Positions 44,741 through 55,181 of a DNA stretch of 64,000 nt are shown piece by piece; position 1 is the stretch's first letter, and each line of letters starts with the position of its first letter. A program made the translations under genes and the position numbers. The notes below the pieces were generated by a model. It did not search any database and was not told where the DNA came from. It saw only the letters and a list, made by a program, of their open reading frames with translations. The stretch is from positions 1 to 64,000 of the forward strand of contig CACDSX010000003.1 of assembly GCA_902555655.1 (NCBI GenBank), given 5' to 3'. The stretch is from an uncultured Pelagibacteraceae bacterium (GTDB lineage Bacteria > Pseudomonadota > Alphaproteobacteria > Pelagibacterales > Pelagibacteraceae).

Positions 44741-45736
44741 ATGACTTTTCATTTAAAGAAGTTAATTGTTAAAATTGTTTTAATAATAAATTTTTTTTTA
44801 TTAATTTGCTCATTTTCATTTGCTGATAATCATAATATTTATGAAACCTTGGAACAAATTCAAAAAGATATTAAAACTTTAGAAAAAGCAGTTTATTCTA
44901 GTTCTGTTCAACTAAATGAAGTAAACAATAATAACTTATCTTCAAGTTCTAATGGCAATTCAGAAGATGTTTTAACAAGACATTTATTAAAACTTTCTGA
45001 AATAGAAAATCAGTTTCAACAACTTACCAATAAGTTTGAGGAAATAAATTTTAAATTAGACAAACTATCAAATAGAATGTCGAAAGTTCAAGCTGATAAT
45101 CAAATAAGATTTCAAGATTTAGAAAACGCACTATCATCAGGTGAAGTAAATAAGAAAATTGTTAAAAAAGAAAAAGATGATGAAGTTTTACCAGGTAGCT
45201 CTCAACCTCAGGATTTGGGATCTGTATCTTATAAGGATACTTCTTCAAATGAAACTTCACAACAAACTCAATCTATTGATACTACTGGTACAGTTGTAAC
45301 TGAAACTTTCCAATCAGAGGAAAAAATACTTCCAAATGATTCTCCAGATAAACAATATGAATTTGCGACAAGCTTTTTAAAAGTTGGAGATTATGCTACC
45401 GCAGAAAGAGCATTTAGAGAATTTGTGTTGACCAATCCTGAACATAGTTTAGCTGGAAACGCTCAATATTGGTATGCAGAAACATTTAGAATTAGACAAC
45501 TTTATACTGATGCAGCATCAGCATATTTAGAGGGTTATCAAAAATATCCAAAAGGTGAAAAAGCTCCTATAAATTTATTAAAGCTTGGTGTATCTATGAT
45601 TCAGATTGGAGAAAAAGATCAAGGTTGTAAAATGATTAATGGTGTTGAAAAACAATATCCAAAAGCAAAACAATCTGTAATTCAAAAAGCTAAATATGAA
45701 TCTCAAAAATTTGAGTGTAAAAAACAAAATTCCTAA
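44741..45736 (+). CDS. cpoB: CpoB/YbgF-like Tol-Pal coordinator
   Basis: 331 residues with a signal peptide ending near SFA-D (about residue 29). A coiled coil spans roughly 33-125, a Ser/Thr/Gln-rich linker about 130-195, and a TPR-like domain begins with KQYEFATSFLKVGDYATAERAF and continues through WYAETFRIRQLY. CpoB (YbgF) binds TolA and couples outer-membrane constriction to peptidoglycan synthesis. It starts 27 bases after the terminator, so it must have its own promoter or depend on read-through. Confidence 0.9.
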   Translation: MTFHLKKLIVKIVLIINFFLLICSFSFADNHNIYETLEQIQKDIKTLEKAVYSSSVQLNEVNNNNLSSSSNGNSEDVLTRHLLKLSEIENQFQQLTNKFEEINFKLDKLSNRMSKVQADNQIRFQDLENALSSGEVNKKIVKKEKDDEVLPGSSQPQDLGSVSYKDTSSNETSQQTQSIDTTGTVVTETFQSEEKILPNDSPDKQYEFATSFLKVGDYATAERAFREFVLTNPEHSLAGNAQYWYAETFRIRQLYTDAASAYLEGYQKYPKGEKAPINLLKLGVSMIQIGEKDQGCKMINGVEKQYPKAKQSVIQKAKYESQKFECKKQNS

Positions 45737-46724
45737 ACTTTTAAAAAATAAGTTAAATAATAAAAAGATACAGCAAATTTACAAAAAGTTTGAAAATTCT
45801 CTTAACATAAAACAAAATTTTATTGTTGCAGTTTCCGGAGGACCTGACAGTCTAGCTTTAGCTTTTTTAGCTAAGATTTATGCATTTAAGAGAAAACTTC
45901 AGCCTAAATTTTTTATAGTTGACCATAAGCTGAGACCAGAATCTACAAAAGAGGCAAAATTAGTTAAAAAAGTATTAAATTTTTTTTTTATTGATATTGA
46001 GATATTAACTTGGAAAGGGAAAAAACCTCAAAATAATGTTCAGTCTGTTGCTAGACAAAAAAGATACGAATTATTGTTTGCTCAATGTGAAAAATTTAAA
46101 ATAAATAATATTTTACTTGGACATCATAGAGATGATTTATTTGAAAATTTTTTCATCAGAATGCTTAGAGGAAGTGGATTAAGAGGGTTAGTATCATTAG
46201 ATAAAAAAAGTGAAATTTATGATAAGAATTTACTCAGACCCTTATTAGATCAAAAAAAAGAAGATCTATTATTTTTATCAAAGAAAGTATTTAACTTTTA
46301 TATAGAAGATCCGACAAACAAAGATCAAAAATATTTAAGAATTAAAGTTAGAAAATTAATTGAAGATCTTCAAGAAAATGGATTGGATAAAAGAAAATTT
46401 CTTAAAACAATTCAAAATTTGAAGTACTCAAACAATGTCGTAAAATTTTATATAAGTCAAAACTTAAAAAAGAATACCTTTTTTTCGAAAAATGAGAATA
46501 AGTTCTTATTAAATATGAATTTTTTTAAACAACCTTATGAAATTGTTTTTAGATCATTATCAGAATTGCTAAAATTTATTGGCCAAAAATATTACTCTGC
46601 TAGAGGTAAAAAATTAGATAGAATTATAGAAAATATTCAAAATGATAAATTTTCTAAAGTAACTTTAGGTGGATGTATCATTAAAAGGGTTGATCAAACG
46701 GTAATTATTTCAAAAGAACAATAA
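45696..46724 (+). CDS. tilS: tRNA(Ile)-lysidine synthase
   Basis: 342 residues from an ATG that overlaps cpoB by 41 bases; a TTG 15 bases later (45711) would shorten it. The PP-loop AVSGGPDSLALAFL has SGGPDS at residues 47-52, and ILLGHHRDDLFENFFIRMLRGSGLRGL is the conserved TilS segment that senses tRNA-Ile(CAU). It makes lysidine at C34 so that AUA is read as Ile. The C-terminal substrate-binding domain is reduced. Confidence 0.93.
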   Translation: MNLKNLSVKNKIPKLLKNKLNNKKIQQIYKKFENSLNIKQNFIVAVSGGPDSLALAFLAKIYAFKRKLQPKFFIVDHKLRPESTKEAKLVKKVLNFFFIDIEILTWKGKKPQNNVQSVARQKRYELLFAQCEKFKINNILLGHHRDDLFENFFIRMLRGSGLRGLVSLDKKSEIYDKNLLRPLLDQKKEDLLFLSKKVFNFYIEDPTNKDQKYLRIKVRKLIEDLQENGLDKRKFLKTIQNLKYSNNVVKFYISQNLKKNTFFSKNENKFLLNMNFFKQPYEIVFRSLSELLKFIGQKYYSARGKKLDRIIENIQNDKFSKVTLGGCIIKRVDQTVIISKEQ

Positions 46725-46751
46725 TTACTGCGACATTTACCTAAATTGCCA

Positions 46752-46782
46752 CTTGTTTAATTTATAATAATTCTTATTTTAG
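46752..46782 (+). promoter_or_regulatory. possible sigma-32 (heat-shock) promoter of ftsH
   Basis: CTTGTT at 46752-46757 and CTTATTTTAG at 46773-46782, the second matching the alphaproteobacterial RpoH -10 pattern CYTATNTNNG fully; 15 bases separate them, slightly short. ftsH is a known RpoH target and rpoH is in this window. A TATAAT at 46763-46768 lies inside and could serve sigma-70 instead. Confidence 0.4.
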
Positions 46783-46786
46783 AGTC

Positions 46787-48676
46787 ATGAATATGAAAAA
46801 TATAGCTATGTGGGCAATAATAGTTTTTTTAACTATTGGTCTATACAATATGTTCAAGGGTCCTCAATCAAATACTAGAGGGGGAACCCAAGTTATATTT
46901 TCCGAATTTTTAAAATCAGTTGATAACGGAGAAGTGTTAAAAGTAGAAATTCAGGGAAACAATATAAAAGGAGTTTATTCAAATGGAAATAGTTTTACTA
47001 CTTATTCTCCAAACGATCCAAACTTAATTGAAAAACTTTCAAATAAAGGGGTGAGCATATCTGCAGCTCCAATTGAAGAAAAGATGCCATCTTTATTTGG
47101 GGTATTACTTTCATGGTTTCCTATGTTGTTGCTAATTGCAGTTTGGATTTTCTTTATGAGACAAATGCAAGGAGGCAAAGGTGGTGCCATGGGCTTTGGA
47201 AGATCAAAAGCTAAAATGATGAACGAGCTCAAAGGCAAAGTAACTTTTAATGATGTTGCTGGTGTGGAAGAGGCTAAAGAAGAAGTAGAGGAAATAGTCG
47301 AATTTTTAAAAGACCCAAAAAAATTTAGTAGACTTGGAGGAAAAATACCAAGAGGAGCTTTGTTAGTCGGGCCTCCAGGAACAGGTAAAACATTGTTAGC
47401 ACGAGCTATAGCCGGAGAGGCCGCAGTTCCATTTTTCACAATTTCTGGTTCTGACTTTGTTGAAATGTTTGTAGGAGTAGGTGCTTCAAGAGTTAGAGAT
47501 ATGTTTGAACAAGGTAAAAAAAATTCTCCCTGCATAATTTTTATTGATGAAATCGATGCAGTTGGAAGAAGTAGAGGTGCAGGTTTAGGTGGAGGAAATG
47601 ATGAAAGAGAGCAAACTCTTAATCAGTTACTTGTAGAGATGGATGGTTTCGATACAAATGAGGGTGTTATAATAATTGCAGCAACTAATAGACCTGACGT
47701 TTTAGATCCCGCTTTATTAAGACCAGGACGATTTGATAGACAGGTGGTCGTTTCAAATCCAGATATTATTGGTAGAGAAAAAATCCTAAAAGTTCATGTT
47801 AAAAAAATTAAAATGGCTCCAGATGTAAATTTAAGAACAGTTGCCAGAGGTACACCAGGATTTTCTGGCGCTGATCTAGCAAATTTAGTGAATGAAGCAG
47901 CATTGTTAGCTGCAAGAAAGAATAAAAGAATTGTTACTTTAATTGAATTTGAAGATGCTAAAGATAAAGTAATGATGGGATCTGAGAGAAGATCAATGGT
48001 AATGACAGAAGAAGAAAAAACATTAACTGCTTACCATGAGGCAGGGCATGCTATTGTAACTATTAACGAGGATGCTGCGTATCCGATACACAAGGCTACT
48101 ATCATACCAAGAGGTAGAGCGTTAGGAATGGTTATGCAATTACCTGAAAGAGATGAGCTTTCTCAGACAAGAGAGCAACTACACGCTCAATTAGCTATAG
48201 CTATGGGAGGTAGAGTAGCAGAAGAAATAATATTTGGTGATGAAAAAGTTACTACAGGAGCTGCTAGTGATATTGAACAAGCCACTAAAAGAGCTAGAGC
48301 AATGGTTATGAGGGCTGGATTAAGTAAAGAACTTGGACCTGTTGCGTACGGAGAAAATGAAGAAGAGGTTTTTTTAGGTAGATCAGTCGCTAGACAACAA
48401 AATATGTCTGAAGAAACAGCAAAAAAAGTAGATTCAGAAATAAGAAAAATCGTAGACAAAGGTTATGAAAGAGCAAGAAAAATATTAACAGATAAGATAG
48501 ATGATTTACATAAGTTGGCAAAAGCACTTTTGACTTATGAAACCTTATCAGGTGAAGAAATAGAAAACCTTATCAACAAAAACGTATATCCAGTAGACAA
48601 ACAAGATTTAAAAGTTGAAGACGATAAAGGTTCCGCTTTAAGTGCCATGGGGCTTAAACCAAAAATTGTTCATTAA
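46787..48676 (+). CDS. ftsH: ATP-dependent zinc metalloprotease FtsH
   Basis: 629 residues. Two membrane helices (about 6-22 and 105-125) flank a periplasmic region; then the AAA+ domain with Walker A GPPGTGKT at 195-202, Walker [12 protein letters not shown], the SRH stretch [19 protein letters not shown], and the zinc site HEAGH at 417-421. It degrades membrane and regulatory proteins such as RpoH and LpxC in model bacteria. A second ATG lies 6 bases inside. Position after tilS and before folP is alphaproteobacterial. Confidence 0.97.
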   Translation: MNMKNIAMWAIIVFLTIGLYNMFKGPQSNTRGGTQVIFSEFLKSVDNGEVLKVEIQGNNIKGVYSNGNSFTTYSPNDPNLIEKLSNKGVSISAAPIEEKMPSLFGVLLSWFPMLLLIAVWIFFMRQMQGGKGGAMGFGRSKAKMMNELKGKVTFNDVAGVEEAKEEVEEIVEFLKDPKKFSRLGGKIPRGALLVGPPGTGKTLLARAIAGEAAVPFFTISGSDFVEMFVGVGASRVRDMFEQGKKNSPCIIFIDEIDAVGRSRGAGLGGGNDEREQTLNQLLVEMDGFDTNEGVIIIAATNRPDVLDPALLRPGRFDRQVVVSNPDIIGREKILKVHVKKIKMAPDVNLRTVARGTPGFSGADLANLVNEAALLAARKNKRIVTLIEFEDAKDKVMMGSERRSMVMTEEEKTLTAYHEAGHAIVTINEDAAYPIHKATIIPRGRALGMVMQLPERDELSQTREQLHAQLAIAMGGRVAEEIIFGDEKVTTGAASDIEQATKRARAMVMRAGLSKELGPVAYGENEEEVFLGRSVARQQNMSEETAKKVDSEIRKIVDKGYERARKILTDKIDDLHKLAKALLTYETLSGEEIENLINKNVYPVDKQDLKVEDDKGSALSAMGLKPKIVH

Positions 48677-48681
48677 TATTA

Positions 48682-49734
48682 ATGTCCAGATATTACACAA
48701 GAGCGTGTAATTTCTTTTATGGAAGTGTATCAAAAAGTTTAGTAAAAAAAAAAAAATCCCTTCCTTTAAATGGTAATCAGCAAATTTCTTTTGATCATAT
48801 TGAATTAATTTCAAGAAAATCAAAAAAAAAAATACCTATTAATAAACTAAACAAGTTATCACAATCATTAAAAAAACAGATAAATCTTGATATTAAAAAA
48901 ATCACATCAAAAAAAAAAAATTTTGCCAACCTTAATTTTCTTAAGTTGCCTAACATTATGGGTGTACTAAATCTTACACCAGATAGTTTTTCTGACGGTG
49001 GAATATTTAATAAAAAAAGTAAAGGAATTAAACATGCTAATCAAATGTTTATATCTGGAGCGAATATTGTAGATGTTGGAGGTGAGTCGACAAGACCGGG
49101 CTCTAAGGGAGTAAACACAAAGTTGGAATGGGAAAGAATAAATAAAACTTTAAAGTCTTTATGTAAAAAAATTCCTGTTTCTTTAGATACAAGAAAATCA
49201 GAAATTATGGAAAAAGGTATTAAATATGGTGTCAAAATTATAAATGATATCTCAGGACTTAATTATGACCCTTTAACTATAAATATTTTAAATAAATATA
49301 AAATACCATTTATTATTCAGCATTCCCAGGGAGCTCCAGAAAATATGCAAAATAACCCGAAGTATGAGAATGTGCTGTTAGATGTTTATGATTTTTTTTA
49401 TGAAAAAATTCAGTTTTTGAGATCAATTGGTATTAATCATAATAATATAATAATAGATCCAGGTATAGGTTTTGGAAAAAATTTGAAACATAATATGAAT
49501 TTGATTAACAATATTTCTATTTTTCATTCACTTGGTTTTCCTATACTTGTTGGCAACTCAAAAAAAAAATTTATAAAAGAAATATCTAAAAAAAATGATA
49601 CAAAAACTAGAACAGGTGGAACTGTTGCCTCATCCATATATTTGATGATGCAAGGAGTACAAATTTTAAGAATTCATGATGTTAATGAAATACTACAAGG
49701 AATAAAAGTTTTTAAAGAATTAATTAAAGATTAA
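48682..49734 (+). CDS. folP: dihydropteroate synthase
   Basis: 350 residues. The catalytic barrel runs from about residue 90: IMGVLNLTPDSFSDGG (pterin/diphosphate loop), DVGGESTRPGS, VSLDTRKSEIM, IINDISG, DPGIGFGK and R-x-H near the end (ILRIHDV). An N-terminal extension of about 85 residues precedes it; similar extensions occur in alphaproteobacterial FolP. The extension has an A13 run (48744-48756) and another A12 (48909-48920). Shares one base with glmM. Confidence 0.93.
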   Translation: MSRYYTRACNFFYGSVSKSLVKKKKSLPLNGNQQISFDHIELISRKSKKKIPINKLNKLSQSLKKQINLDIKKITSKKKNFANLNFLKLPNIMGVLNLTPDSFSDGGIFNKKSKGIKHANQMFISGANIVDVGGESTRPGSKGVNTKLEWERINKTLKSLCKKIPVSLDTRKSEIMEKGIKYGVKIINDISGLNYDPLTINILNKYKIPFIIQHSQGAPENMQNNPKYENVLLDVYDFFYEKIQFLRSIGINHNNIIIDPGIGFGKNLKHNMNLINNISIFHSLGFPILVGNSKKKFIKEISKKNDTKTRTGGTVASSIYLMMQGVQILRIHDVNEILQGIKVFKELIKD

Positions 49735-51065
49735 TGGCAAAAAAATATTTTGGTACAGATGGAATAAGAGGAGCTGTTAGTAGTAAATACATTAATGGTG
49801 ATATGTTTTTTAAATTTGGCTTAGCTTCGGGAACATATTTTAAAACACAAAAAAAAAAGAAACAAACAGCAATTATCGCTAAAGATACAAGATTGTCTGG
49901 TTATACATTAGAGCCAGCACTAGTCTCGGGATTAACATCGGCTGGAATGCATGTTTACACATTAGGACCTTTGCCAACTAATGGTTTAGCAATGCTTACA
50001 AAATCTATGAAAGCTAATATGGGTATTATGATCACTGCATCCCATAATTCTCACTATGATAATGGGTTAAAACTATTTGGTCCTGATGGAATGAAATTGT
50101 CAGATAAAATAGAAAAAAAAATTGAAAAATTAATAGATAAAAAAATTTATAAAAATCTATCAAAACCTGAAAACTTGGGAAGAGTAAAAAGACTAGAAAG
50201 TGGTACTAAAAATTATGTAAAAATTTTAAAAAAAAATTTTACAAAAGATTTTAATCTTCGAGGTTTAAGAATTGTAATTGATTGTGCGAATGGAGCAGGA
50301 TACAAAGCAGGTCCAGAATTATTAAGATCTTTGGGAGCAAAAGTATTTTCAATCGGGGTAGATCCTAATGGTTTGAATATCAATAAATATTGTGGTTCAA
50401 CTTTTCCTAACAACATTAGAAATGCAGTAAAGAAGCATAAGGCAAATTTAGGTATCTCCCTTGATGGTGATGCTGATAGAATTATTATGTGTGATGAGAT
50501 GAGCAATATAATTGATGGTGATCAAATAATTGCTGCTTTAGCCAAAAGGTGGAAAAATAAAAAAATGTTAAGAGGTGGTGTGGTTGGCACTTTAATGTCA
50601 AATTATGGTTTGGAAAATTTTTTTAAAAATGAAAAAATTAAATTTATTCGATCAAATGTAGGTGATAGGTACGTGAAAGAAAAAATGCAAAAATATAATT
50701 TTAATTTAGGGGGAGAGCAATCTGGACATATTATCCTTGGTAAATTTGCTACTACAGGAGATGGGTTATTAGTTGCTTTAGAAGTGTTGTTTGCCATTCG
50801 AAAAGGGAGAAAAGCTAGTGAATTTTTTAATACCTTTAAAAAAACTCCACAGATTTTAAAAAATATTAATGTAAAGGAAAGATCTATCATTAATAAACCT
50901 GTGGTAAAAAAATCAATAAAAATTGCAGAAAAATTAATGAAAGGATCAGGAAGAATATTAGTTAGAAAATCTGGCACAGAGTCAAAGATAAGAGTTATGG
51001 GTGAGAGTGAAAATAAAAATCTTCTCAACAAATGTATCAACATTATCTTAAAAAAAATTAAATAA
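49734..51065 (+). CDS. glmM: phosphoglucosamine mutase
   Basis: 443 residues. KYFGTDGIRG at the start, MITASHNSHYDNG with the phosphorylated Ser103, DGDADRIIM (metal loop) and GGEQSGHII (sugar loop) and a C-terminal VRKSGTESKIRVM phosphate-binding loop are all intact. It turns glucosamine-6-phosphate into the 1-phosphate for UDP-GlcNAc, feeding peptidoglycan, lipid A and the island's polymers. Confidence 0.97.
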   Translation: MAKKYFGTDGIRGAVSSKYINGDMFFKFGLASGTYFKTQKKKKQTAIIAKDTRLSGYTLEPALVSGLTSAGMHVYTLGPLPTNGLAMLTKSMKANMGIMITASHNSHYDNGLKLFGPDGMKLSDKIEKKIEKLIDKKIYKNLSKPENLGRVKRLESGTKNYVKILKKNFTKDFNLRGLRIVIDCANGAGYKAGPELLRSLGAKVFSIGVDPNGLNINKYCGSTFPNNIRNAVKKHKANLGISLDGDADRIIMCDEMSNIIDGDQIIAALAKRWKNKKMLRGGVVGTLMSNYGLENFFKNEKIKFIRSNVGDRYVKEKMQKYNFNLGGEQSGHIILGKFATTGDGLLVALEVLFAIRKGRKASEFFNTFKKTPQILKNINVKERSIINKPVVKKSIKIAEKLMKGSGRILVRKSGTESKIRVMGESENKNLLNKCINIILKKIK

Positions 51066-51066
51066 A

Positions 51067-51879
51067 TTGAAAATAAAATCAAAAATTTTAATAATTGCCG
51101 GATCAGATTCATCTGGTGGAGCAGGGATTCAAGCAGATATTAAAACTGTTACAGCATTAGGTTCGTATGCCATGACAGCAATAACTGCAGTAACATCTCA
51201 AAATACGAAAGGAGTAAAATCAATAATCTCTATAGCTCCTAAAGAGATTTCAAATCAAATTATTTATACTTCAAAAGATATAAAACCAAATGCAATTAAA
51301 ATTGGAATGTTGCATTCTGTGAGGGTAATAGATTCCGTTGTCAGATCTTTAGATAAAATTAATGTTAAAAAAATAGTGCTCGATCCAGTAATGGTTGCAA
51401 AAGGTGGAACTAAATTAATTGATGATAAGGCAGTAAAATTACTAAAATCTAAATTGATGAAAAAAGTTACTTTAATTACTCCAAATATTCCTGAGGCTGA
51501 AATTTTAACTCAAACTAAAATTACAACTAAGGAAGATATGATTTTTGCAGCAAACAAATTATTAGAATTTGGAGCAAAAAATGTTTTGATAAAAGGTGGT
51601 CATTTAAAATTTAAATTTGTTCAAGATATATTTGTTAATAAATCTGAAATAAAAATATTCAATAACAAAAGATATGAAACAAAAAATACTCACGGTACAG
51701 GTTGTACATTGTCTAGTGCTATAACTACTTTTTTATCATGTGGAAAACCTATTAAGAAAGCTTGTGAGCTTGGAATTAAGTATGTAAATTCTGCAATAAA
51801 GACAAACCCAAAATATGGAAAAGGTCACGGTCCTATAAATCATCTCAACTCAATGAAACTAGATAGAAAATTTAATTAA
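51067..51879 (+). CDS. thiD: hydroxymethylpyrimidine (phosphate) kinase
   Basis: 270 residues from a TTG start 1 base after glm[25 protein letters not shown] is the signature start, [13 protein letters not shown] the metal-binding strand, and [16 protein letters not shown] the anion hole. It phosphorylates HMP to HMP-PP, the partner of ThiE, which is also in the window. Shares a base with purA. The TTG lacks a ribosome-binding site, so it may rely on coupling. Confidence 0.95.
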   Translation: MKIKSKILIIAGSDSSGGAGIQADIKTVTALGSYAMTAITAVTSQNTKGVKSIISIAPKEISNQIIYTSKDIKPNAIKIGMLHSVRVIDSVVRSLDKINVKKIVLDPVMVAKGGTKLIDDKAVKLLKSKLMKKVTLITPNIPEAEILTQTKITTKEDMIFAANKLLEFGAKNVLIKGGHLKFKFVQDIFVNKSEIKIFNNKRYETKNTHGTGCTLSSAITTFLSCGKPIKKACELGIKYVNSAIKTNPKYGKGHGPINHLNSMKLDRKFN

Positions 51880-53171
51880 TGAAAAATATAGTTGTTGTGG
51901 GCTCTCAATGGGGAGACGAAGGAAAAGGTAAAATTGTAGATTGGCTTTCTGAACAAGCTGATGTTGTTATTAGATTTCAAGGTGGTCACAATGCTGGTCA
52001 TACTTTAGTAATTGATGGAATAACATACAAACTCCGATTACTTCCATCTGGAATAGTGAGAAAAAATAAGATTTCTATAATTGGAAATGGAGTGGTTGTT
52101 GATCCCTGGGCATTACTTGAGGAAATCGAGGAAATAAAATCAAAAGGCGTACAAGTAGATATTGATAATTTTATTATTTCTGAGTCTGCAAATTTAATAC
52201 TCCCATTCCATAGAGAAATGGATGAATTAAGAGAAGACGCAGCTGGAAAAGGAAAAATTGGAACAACTAGAAGAGGTATAGGGCCAGCTTATGAGGATAA
52301 AGTAGGAAGAAGATCAATAAGAGTAATGGATTTAAGATCAGAAAACAATCTTGATAAAAGACTAGAGTCAGTTTTATCACACCATAATGCAATTAGAAAA
52401 GGTCTAGGAAAAAAGGTTTTTGAAAAAGATAAATTAAAAAAAGATTTATTGAAAATTGCTCCAGCAATTTTAAAATTCTCTCAACCTGTTTGGTTAAAGA
52501 TTGATCAATTTAAAAAACAAAAAAAGAAAATACTATTTGAAGGAGCCCAAGGTATTTTATTAGATGTAGATCATGGAACTTATCCGTTTGTTACTTCTTC
52601 TAATACAGTTGCTTCTAGTGCCGCAACTGGAACTGGCTGTGGATTAAATACTATAAATTATGTATTAGGAATTACTAAAGCATATACAACAAGAGTGGGT
52701 GAAGGACCTTTCCCCACTGAGCTAAATGACGACATTGGTCAACAGCTTGGAACCAGAGGTAAGGAATTTGGAACAGTTACAAGCCGTAAAAGAAGGTGTG
52801 GTTGGTTTGATGGAGTTTTAGTAAGACAAACTATTAAAATTTCAGGAATTGATGGAATTGCACTCACAAAACTTGATGTTCTAGATGAATTAGATGAAAT
52901 TAAAATGTGTGTTGAATACGATTTGAATGGGGAGAAAATTGACTATTTACCAGCTTCTGTAGAAGATCAGTTAAAGATTAAACCTATTTATAAAACTTTT
53001 CTTGGCTGGAAAACACCAACTAATGGAATTAAAAATATTGAAAATCTTCCTGAAAATGCAAAAAATTATATTTATGCAATTGAAAAGTTTATTGAAACTA
53101 AAATATCAAGCATATCCACTAGTCCTGAACGAGATGATACAATATTGATTGAAAATCCTTTTGAAGTTTAA
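51879..53171 (+). CDS. purA: adenylosuccinate synthetase
   Basis: 430 residues. [19 protein letters not shown] is the GTP-binding start, [10 protein letters not shown] and [13 protein letters not shown] the IMP site, [24 protein letters not shown] the glutamine-rich segment, and [11 protein letters not shown] the arginine loop. It commits IMP to AMP synthesis. The last codon bases share a TTAA with the stop of rpoH on the other strand. Confidence 0.98.
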   Translation: MKNIVVVGSQWGDEGKGKIVDWLSEQADVVIRFQGGHNAGHTLVIDGITYKLRLLPSGIVRKNKISIIGNGVVVDPWALLEEIEEIKSKGVQVDIDNFIISESANLILPFHREMDELREDAAGKGKIGTTRRGIGPAYEDKVGRRSIRVMDLRSENNLDKRLESVLSHHNAIRKGLGKKVFEKDKLKKDLLKIAPAILKFSQPVWLKIDQFKKQKKKILFEGAQGILLDVDHGTYPFVTSSNTVASSAATGTGCGLNTINYVLGITKAYTTRVGEGPFPTELNDDIGQQLGTRGKEFGTVTSRKRRCGWFDGVLVRQTIKISGIDGIALTKLDVLDELDEIKMCVEYDLNGEKIDYLPASVEDQLKIKPIYKTFLGWKTPTNGIKNIENLPENAKNYIYAIEKFIETKISSISTSPERDDTILIENPFEV

Positions 53172-54061
53172 TTTACAGGCAATAAATTTTTAGACTTAGC
53201 TAGAAGCAACATATGTTTTTGAAGTTTCTCGAAAGCTTTATTTTCAATTTGTCTTACTCTTTCACGACTGATTTTATATTTTTTACTTAAATCTTCGAGT
53301 GTTGTTGGGTTATCATTTAGCCTTCGTGAATATAAAATTTCTCTTTCTCTTTCATTTAAAACTTTAATTGAGTTTTTAAGTAAATCTTTTCTCTGTTCCA
53401 TTTCTTCTTGGTGTGAAAATTTCAGGTCATGATCTAATTCTTTGTCTACTAACCAGTCTTGCCATTCATCACCATCCTCACCAACTGGCGCATTGAGTGA
53501 AAATTCTTTTCCAGCCAATCTTCGATTCATTGAAACAACTTCATCTTTATTAACATCGAGTTTATTGGCTATTTCATTTACATGTTCATTTTTTAAATCA
53601 CCTTCTGATTGAGGTGCAATTTGGTTTTTTAATTTTTTTAAATTAAAAAATAATTTTTTTTGAGCACTAGTTGTCCCAATTTTTACTAAGCTCCATGATC
53701 TTAAAATATACTCTTGTATTGATGCCCTTATCCACCACATAGCATAAGTAGCTAATCTGAATCCTTTCTCTGGCTCAAATTTTTTAACTGCTTGCATTAA
53801 ACCTACGTTACCTTCAGATATCATTTCATTAACTGGCAAACCATAACCTTTATAACCCATTGCTATTTTTGCAACTAATCTTAGATGGCTAGTCACTAAT
53901 TTTTCAGCAGCCTTTACGTTTCCATTAGTTTTCCAATTTTTAGCAAGCATATACTCTTCCTCAGCATCTAGCATAGGAAATTTTTTTATTTGTTCTAGGT
54001 ACGTAGAAAGCCCACCCTCATTACCAAGGATTGGAAGATTGTTATTTAAAGTACTATTCAT
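53168..54061 (-). CDS. rpoH: RNA polymerase sigma-32 (heat-shock) factor
   Basis: 297 residues. Region 2 has [21 protein letters not shown] and [20 protein letters not shown]; the RpoH box [10 protein letters not shown] lies at 134-143, which distinguishes RpoH from other group-2 or -3 sigmas; region 4 has [23 protein letters not shown] near the end. It directs RNA polymerase to heat-shock promoters, possibly including the one before ftsH here. Region 1.1 is absent as usual. Confidence 0.96.
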   Translation of the reverse strand: MNSTLNNNLPILGNEGGLSTYLEQIKKFPMLDAEEEYMLAKNWKTNGNVKAAEKLVTSHLRLVAKIAMGYKGYGLPVNEMISEGNVGLMQAVKKFEPEKGFRLATYAMWWIRASIQEYILRSWSLVKIGTTSAQKKLFFNLKKLKNQIAPQSEGDLKNEHVNEIANKLDVNKDEVVSMNRRLAGKEFSLNAPVGEDGDEWQDWLVDKELDHDLKFSHQEEMEQRKDLLKNSIKVLNEREREILYSRRLNDNPTTLEDLSKKYKISRERVRQIENKAFEKLQKHMLLLAKSKNLLPVN

Positions 54062-54100
54062 AGGGATTTATCTAATTAATATTTTATTTTTTTCAATATT

Positions 54101-55081
54101 TTATTTACTCGAATTTCTTAGTATTTTTAAAATTATTTCAAGTTCATGTGGCAAAATTGAGTTAAAAATCATTTCTTCGTTTTTTTTAGGATGAATAAAA
54201 CCAATAGTTTTAGCATGTAGAAACTGCCTATTCAGATTAACAATATTTTTTTCTAAACAAGGATCAATATTTTTAATTTTTTTAAATTTTTTTTTATATT
54301 TATCATCACCTACAATACTGTTTCCCAAATAATTCATGTGCACTCTAATTTGATGAGTTCTTCCAGTTTCTAATCTGCACTCTAATAAACTTAAGGTTGG
54401 AATATTTTTATTCTCAAAAATTTCTATTGTTTTATAATTGGTAATTGCTTTTTTCCCTTTTGTATTACTCACCTCCATCATTTGTCTATTTTTAGAACTT
54501 CTTGTAATTAGAGTTTCAATTTTTCCTTTTGACGGTCTTAGCTTTCCCCAGATTAATAATTGATAAATCCTTGTAATAGAATGTTTACTAAACTGAGCTG
54601 AAAGATTTTCATGAGCTTGATTATTTTTTGCAATTACAACTAAACCAGATGTATTTTTATCTATCCTATGAACTATTCCTGGTCTTAACTCATCTCCGAT
54701 ATTTGATAAAGAATTTTTATCATAATTCATTAAAGCATTAACAATTGTGTTGTCAAAATTACCTGCACCAGGATGCATAACAATTCCCGCAGGTTTATTT
54801 AAAATAATTAAATCTTCATCTTCATAATTGATATCCAATTTATATTTGTAAGGTTTTAGAGAAGTTTTTTTTGGTTCAGGTATTGTTAATTCTAAAATGT
54901 CACCAATCAAGACTTTTTTTGAAGGGTCTTCTAAAATTTTTTCATTTAATTTTAATTTTTTACTCAAAATCAAATTTTTGATTCTAGTTCTACTGATTTC
55001 ATTTTCTTTTTTGTTGATAAAAACATCTACACGAAGGTTTTTATCTATATCTTTAACAATCAAATTTATTTTTTTTTCCAT
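54101..55081 (-). CDS. rluD: 23S rRNA pseudouridine synthase RluD-like
   Basis: 326 residues. An S4 domain (about 15-65) is followed by LNKPAGIVMHPG, RPGIVHRIDKNTSGLVV with catalytic Asp141, and RLETGRTHQIRVHMNYLG. RluA-family enzymes of this length and with an N-terminal S4 domain are RluD or RluC; RluD pseudouridylates helix 69 of 23S rRNA. It precedes rpoH by 39 bases on the same strand, the usual alphaproteobacterial order. Confidence 0.92.
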   Translation of the reverse strand: MEKKINLIVKDIDKNLRVDVFINKKENEISRTRIKNLILSKKLKLNEKILEDPSKKVLIGDILELTIPEPKKTSLKPYKYKLDINYEDEDLIILNKPAGIVMHPGAGNFDNTIVNALMNYDKNSLSNIGDELRPGIVHRIDKNTSGLVVIAKNNQAHENLSAQFSKHSITRIYQLLIWGKLRPSKGKIETLITRSSKNRQMMEVSNTKGKKAITNYKTIEIFENKNIPTLSLLECRLETGRTHQIRVHMNYLGNSIVGDDKYKKKFKKIKNIDPCLEKNIVNLNRQFLHAKTIGFIHPKKNEEMIFNSILPHELEIILKILRNSSK

Positions 55082-55104
55082 AAAATGTTATATTAATATC
55101 ATAT

Positions 55105-55181
55105 GCGCTTGTAGCTCAACTGGATAGAGCGCCTGACTTCGGATCAGGAGGTTCTGGGTTCGACTCCTAGCAGGCGCACCA
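55105..55181 (+). tRNA. tRNA-Arg, anticodon TCG
   Basis: 77 bases with CCA encoded. GCGCTTG pairs with CAGGCGC (one G-T pair), the anticodon loop is CTTCGGA, giving TCG, and GGTTCGACTCC is the T-arm. Its last base (55181) lies directly against the stop codon of the convergent ABC permease gene. rluD diverges 23 bases upstream, leaving little room for a promoter outside coding sequence. Confidence 0.96.

Noticed and set aside
48187-48459. Antisense ORF in ftsH
   Set aside because: Serine/alanine-rich shadow of a strongly conserved gene; such frames are expected opposite coding DNA with this codon use.
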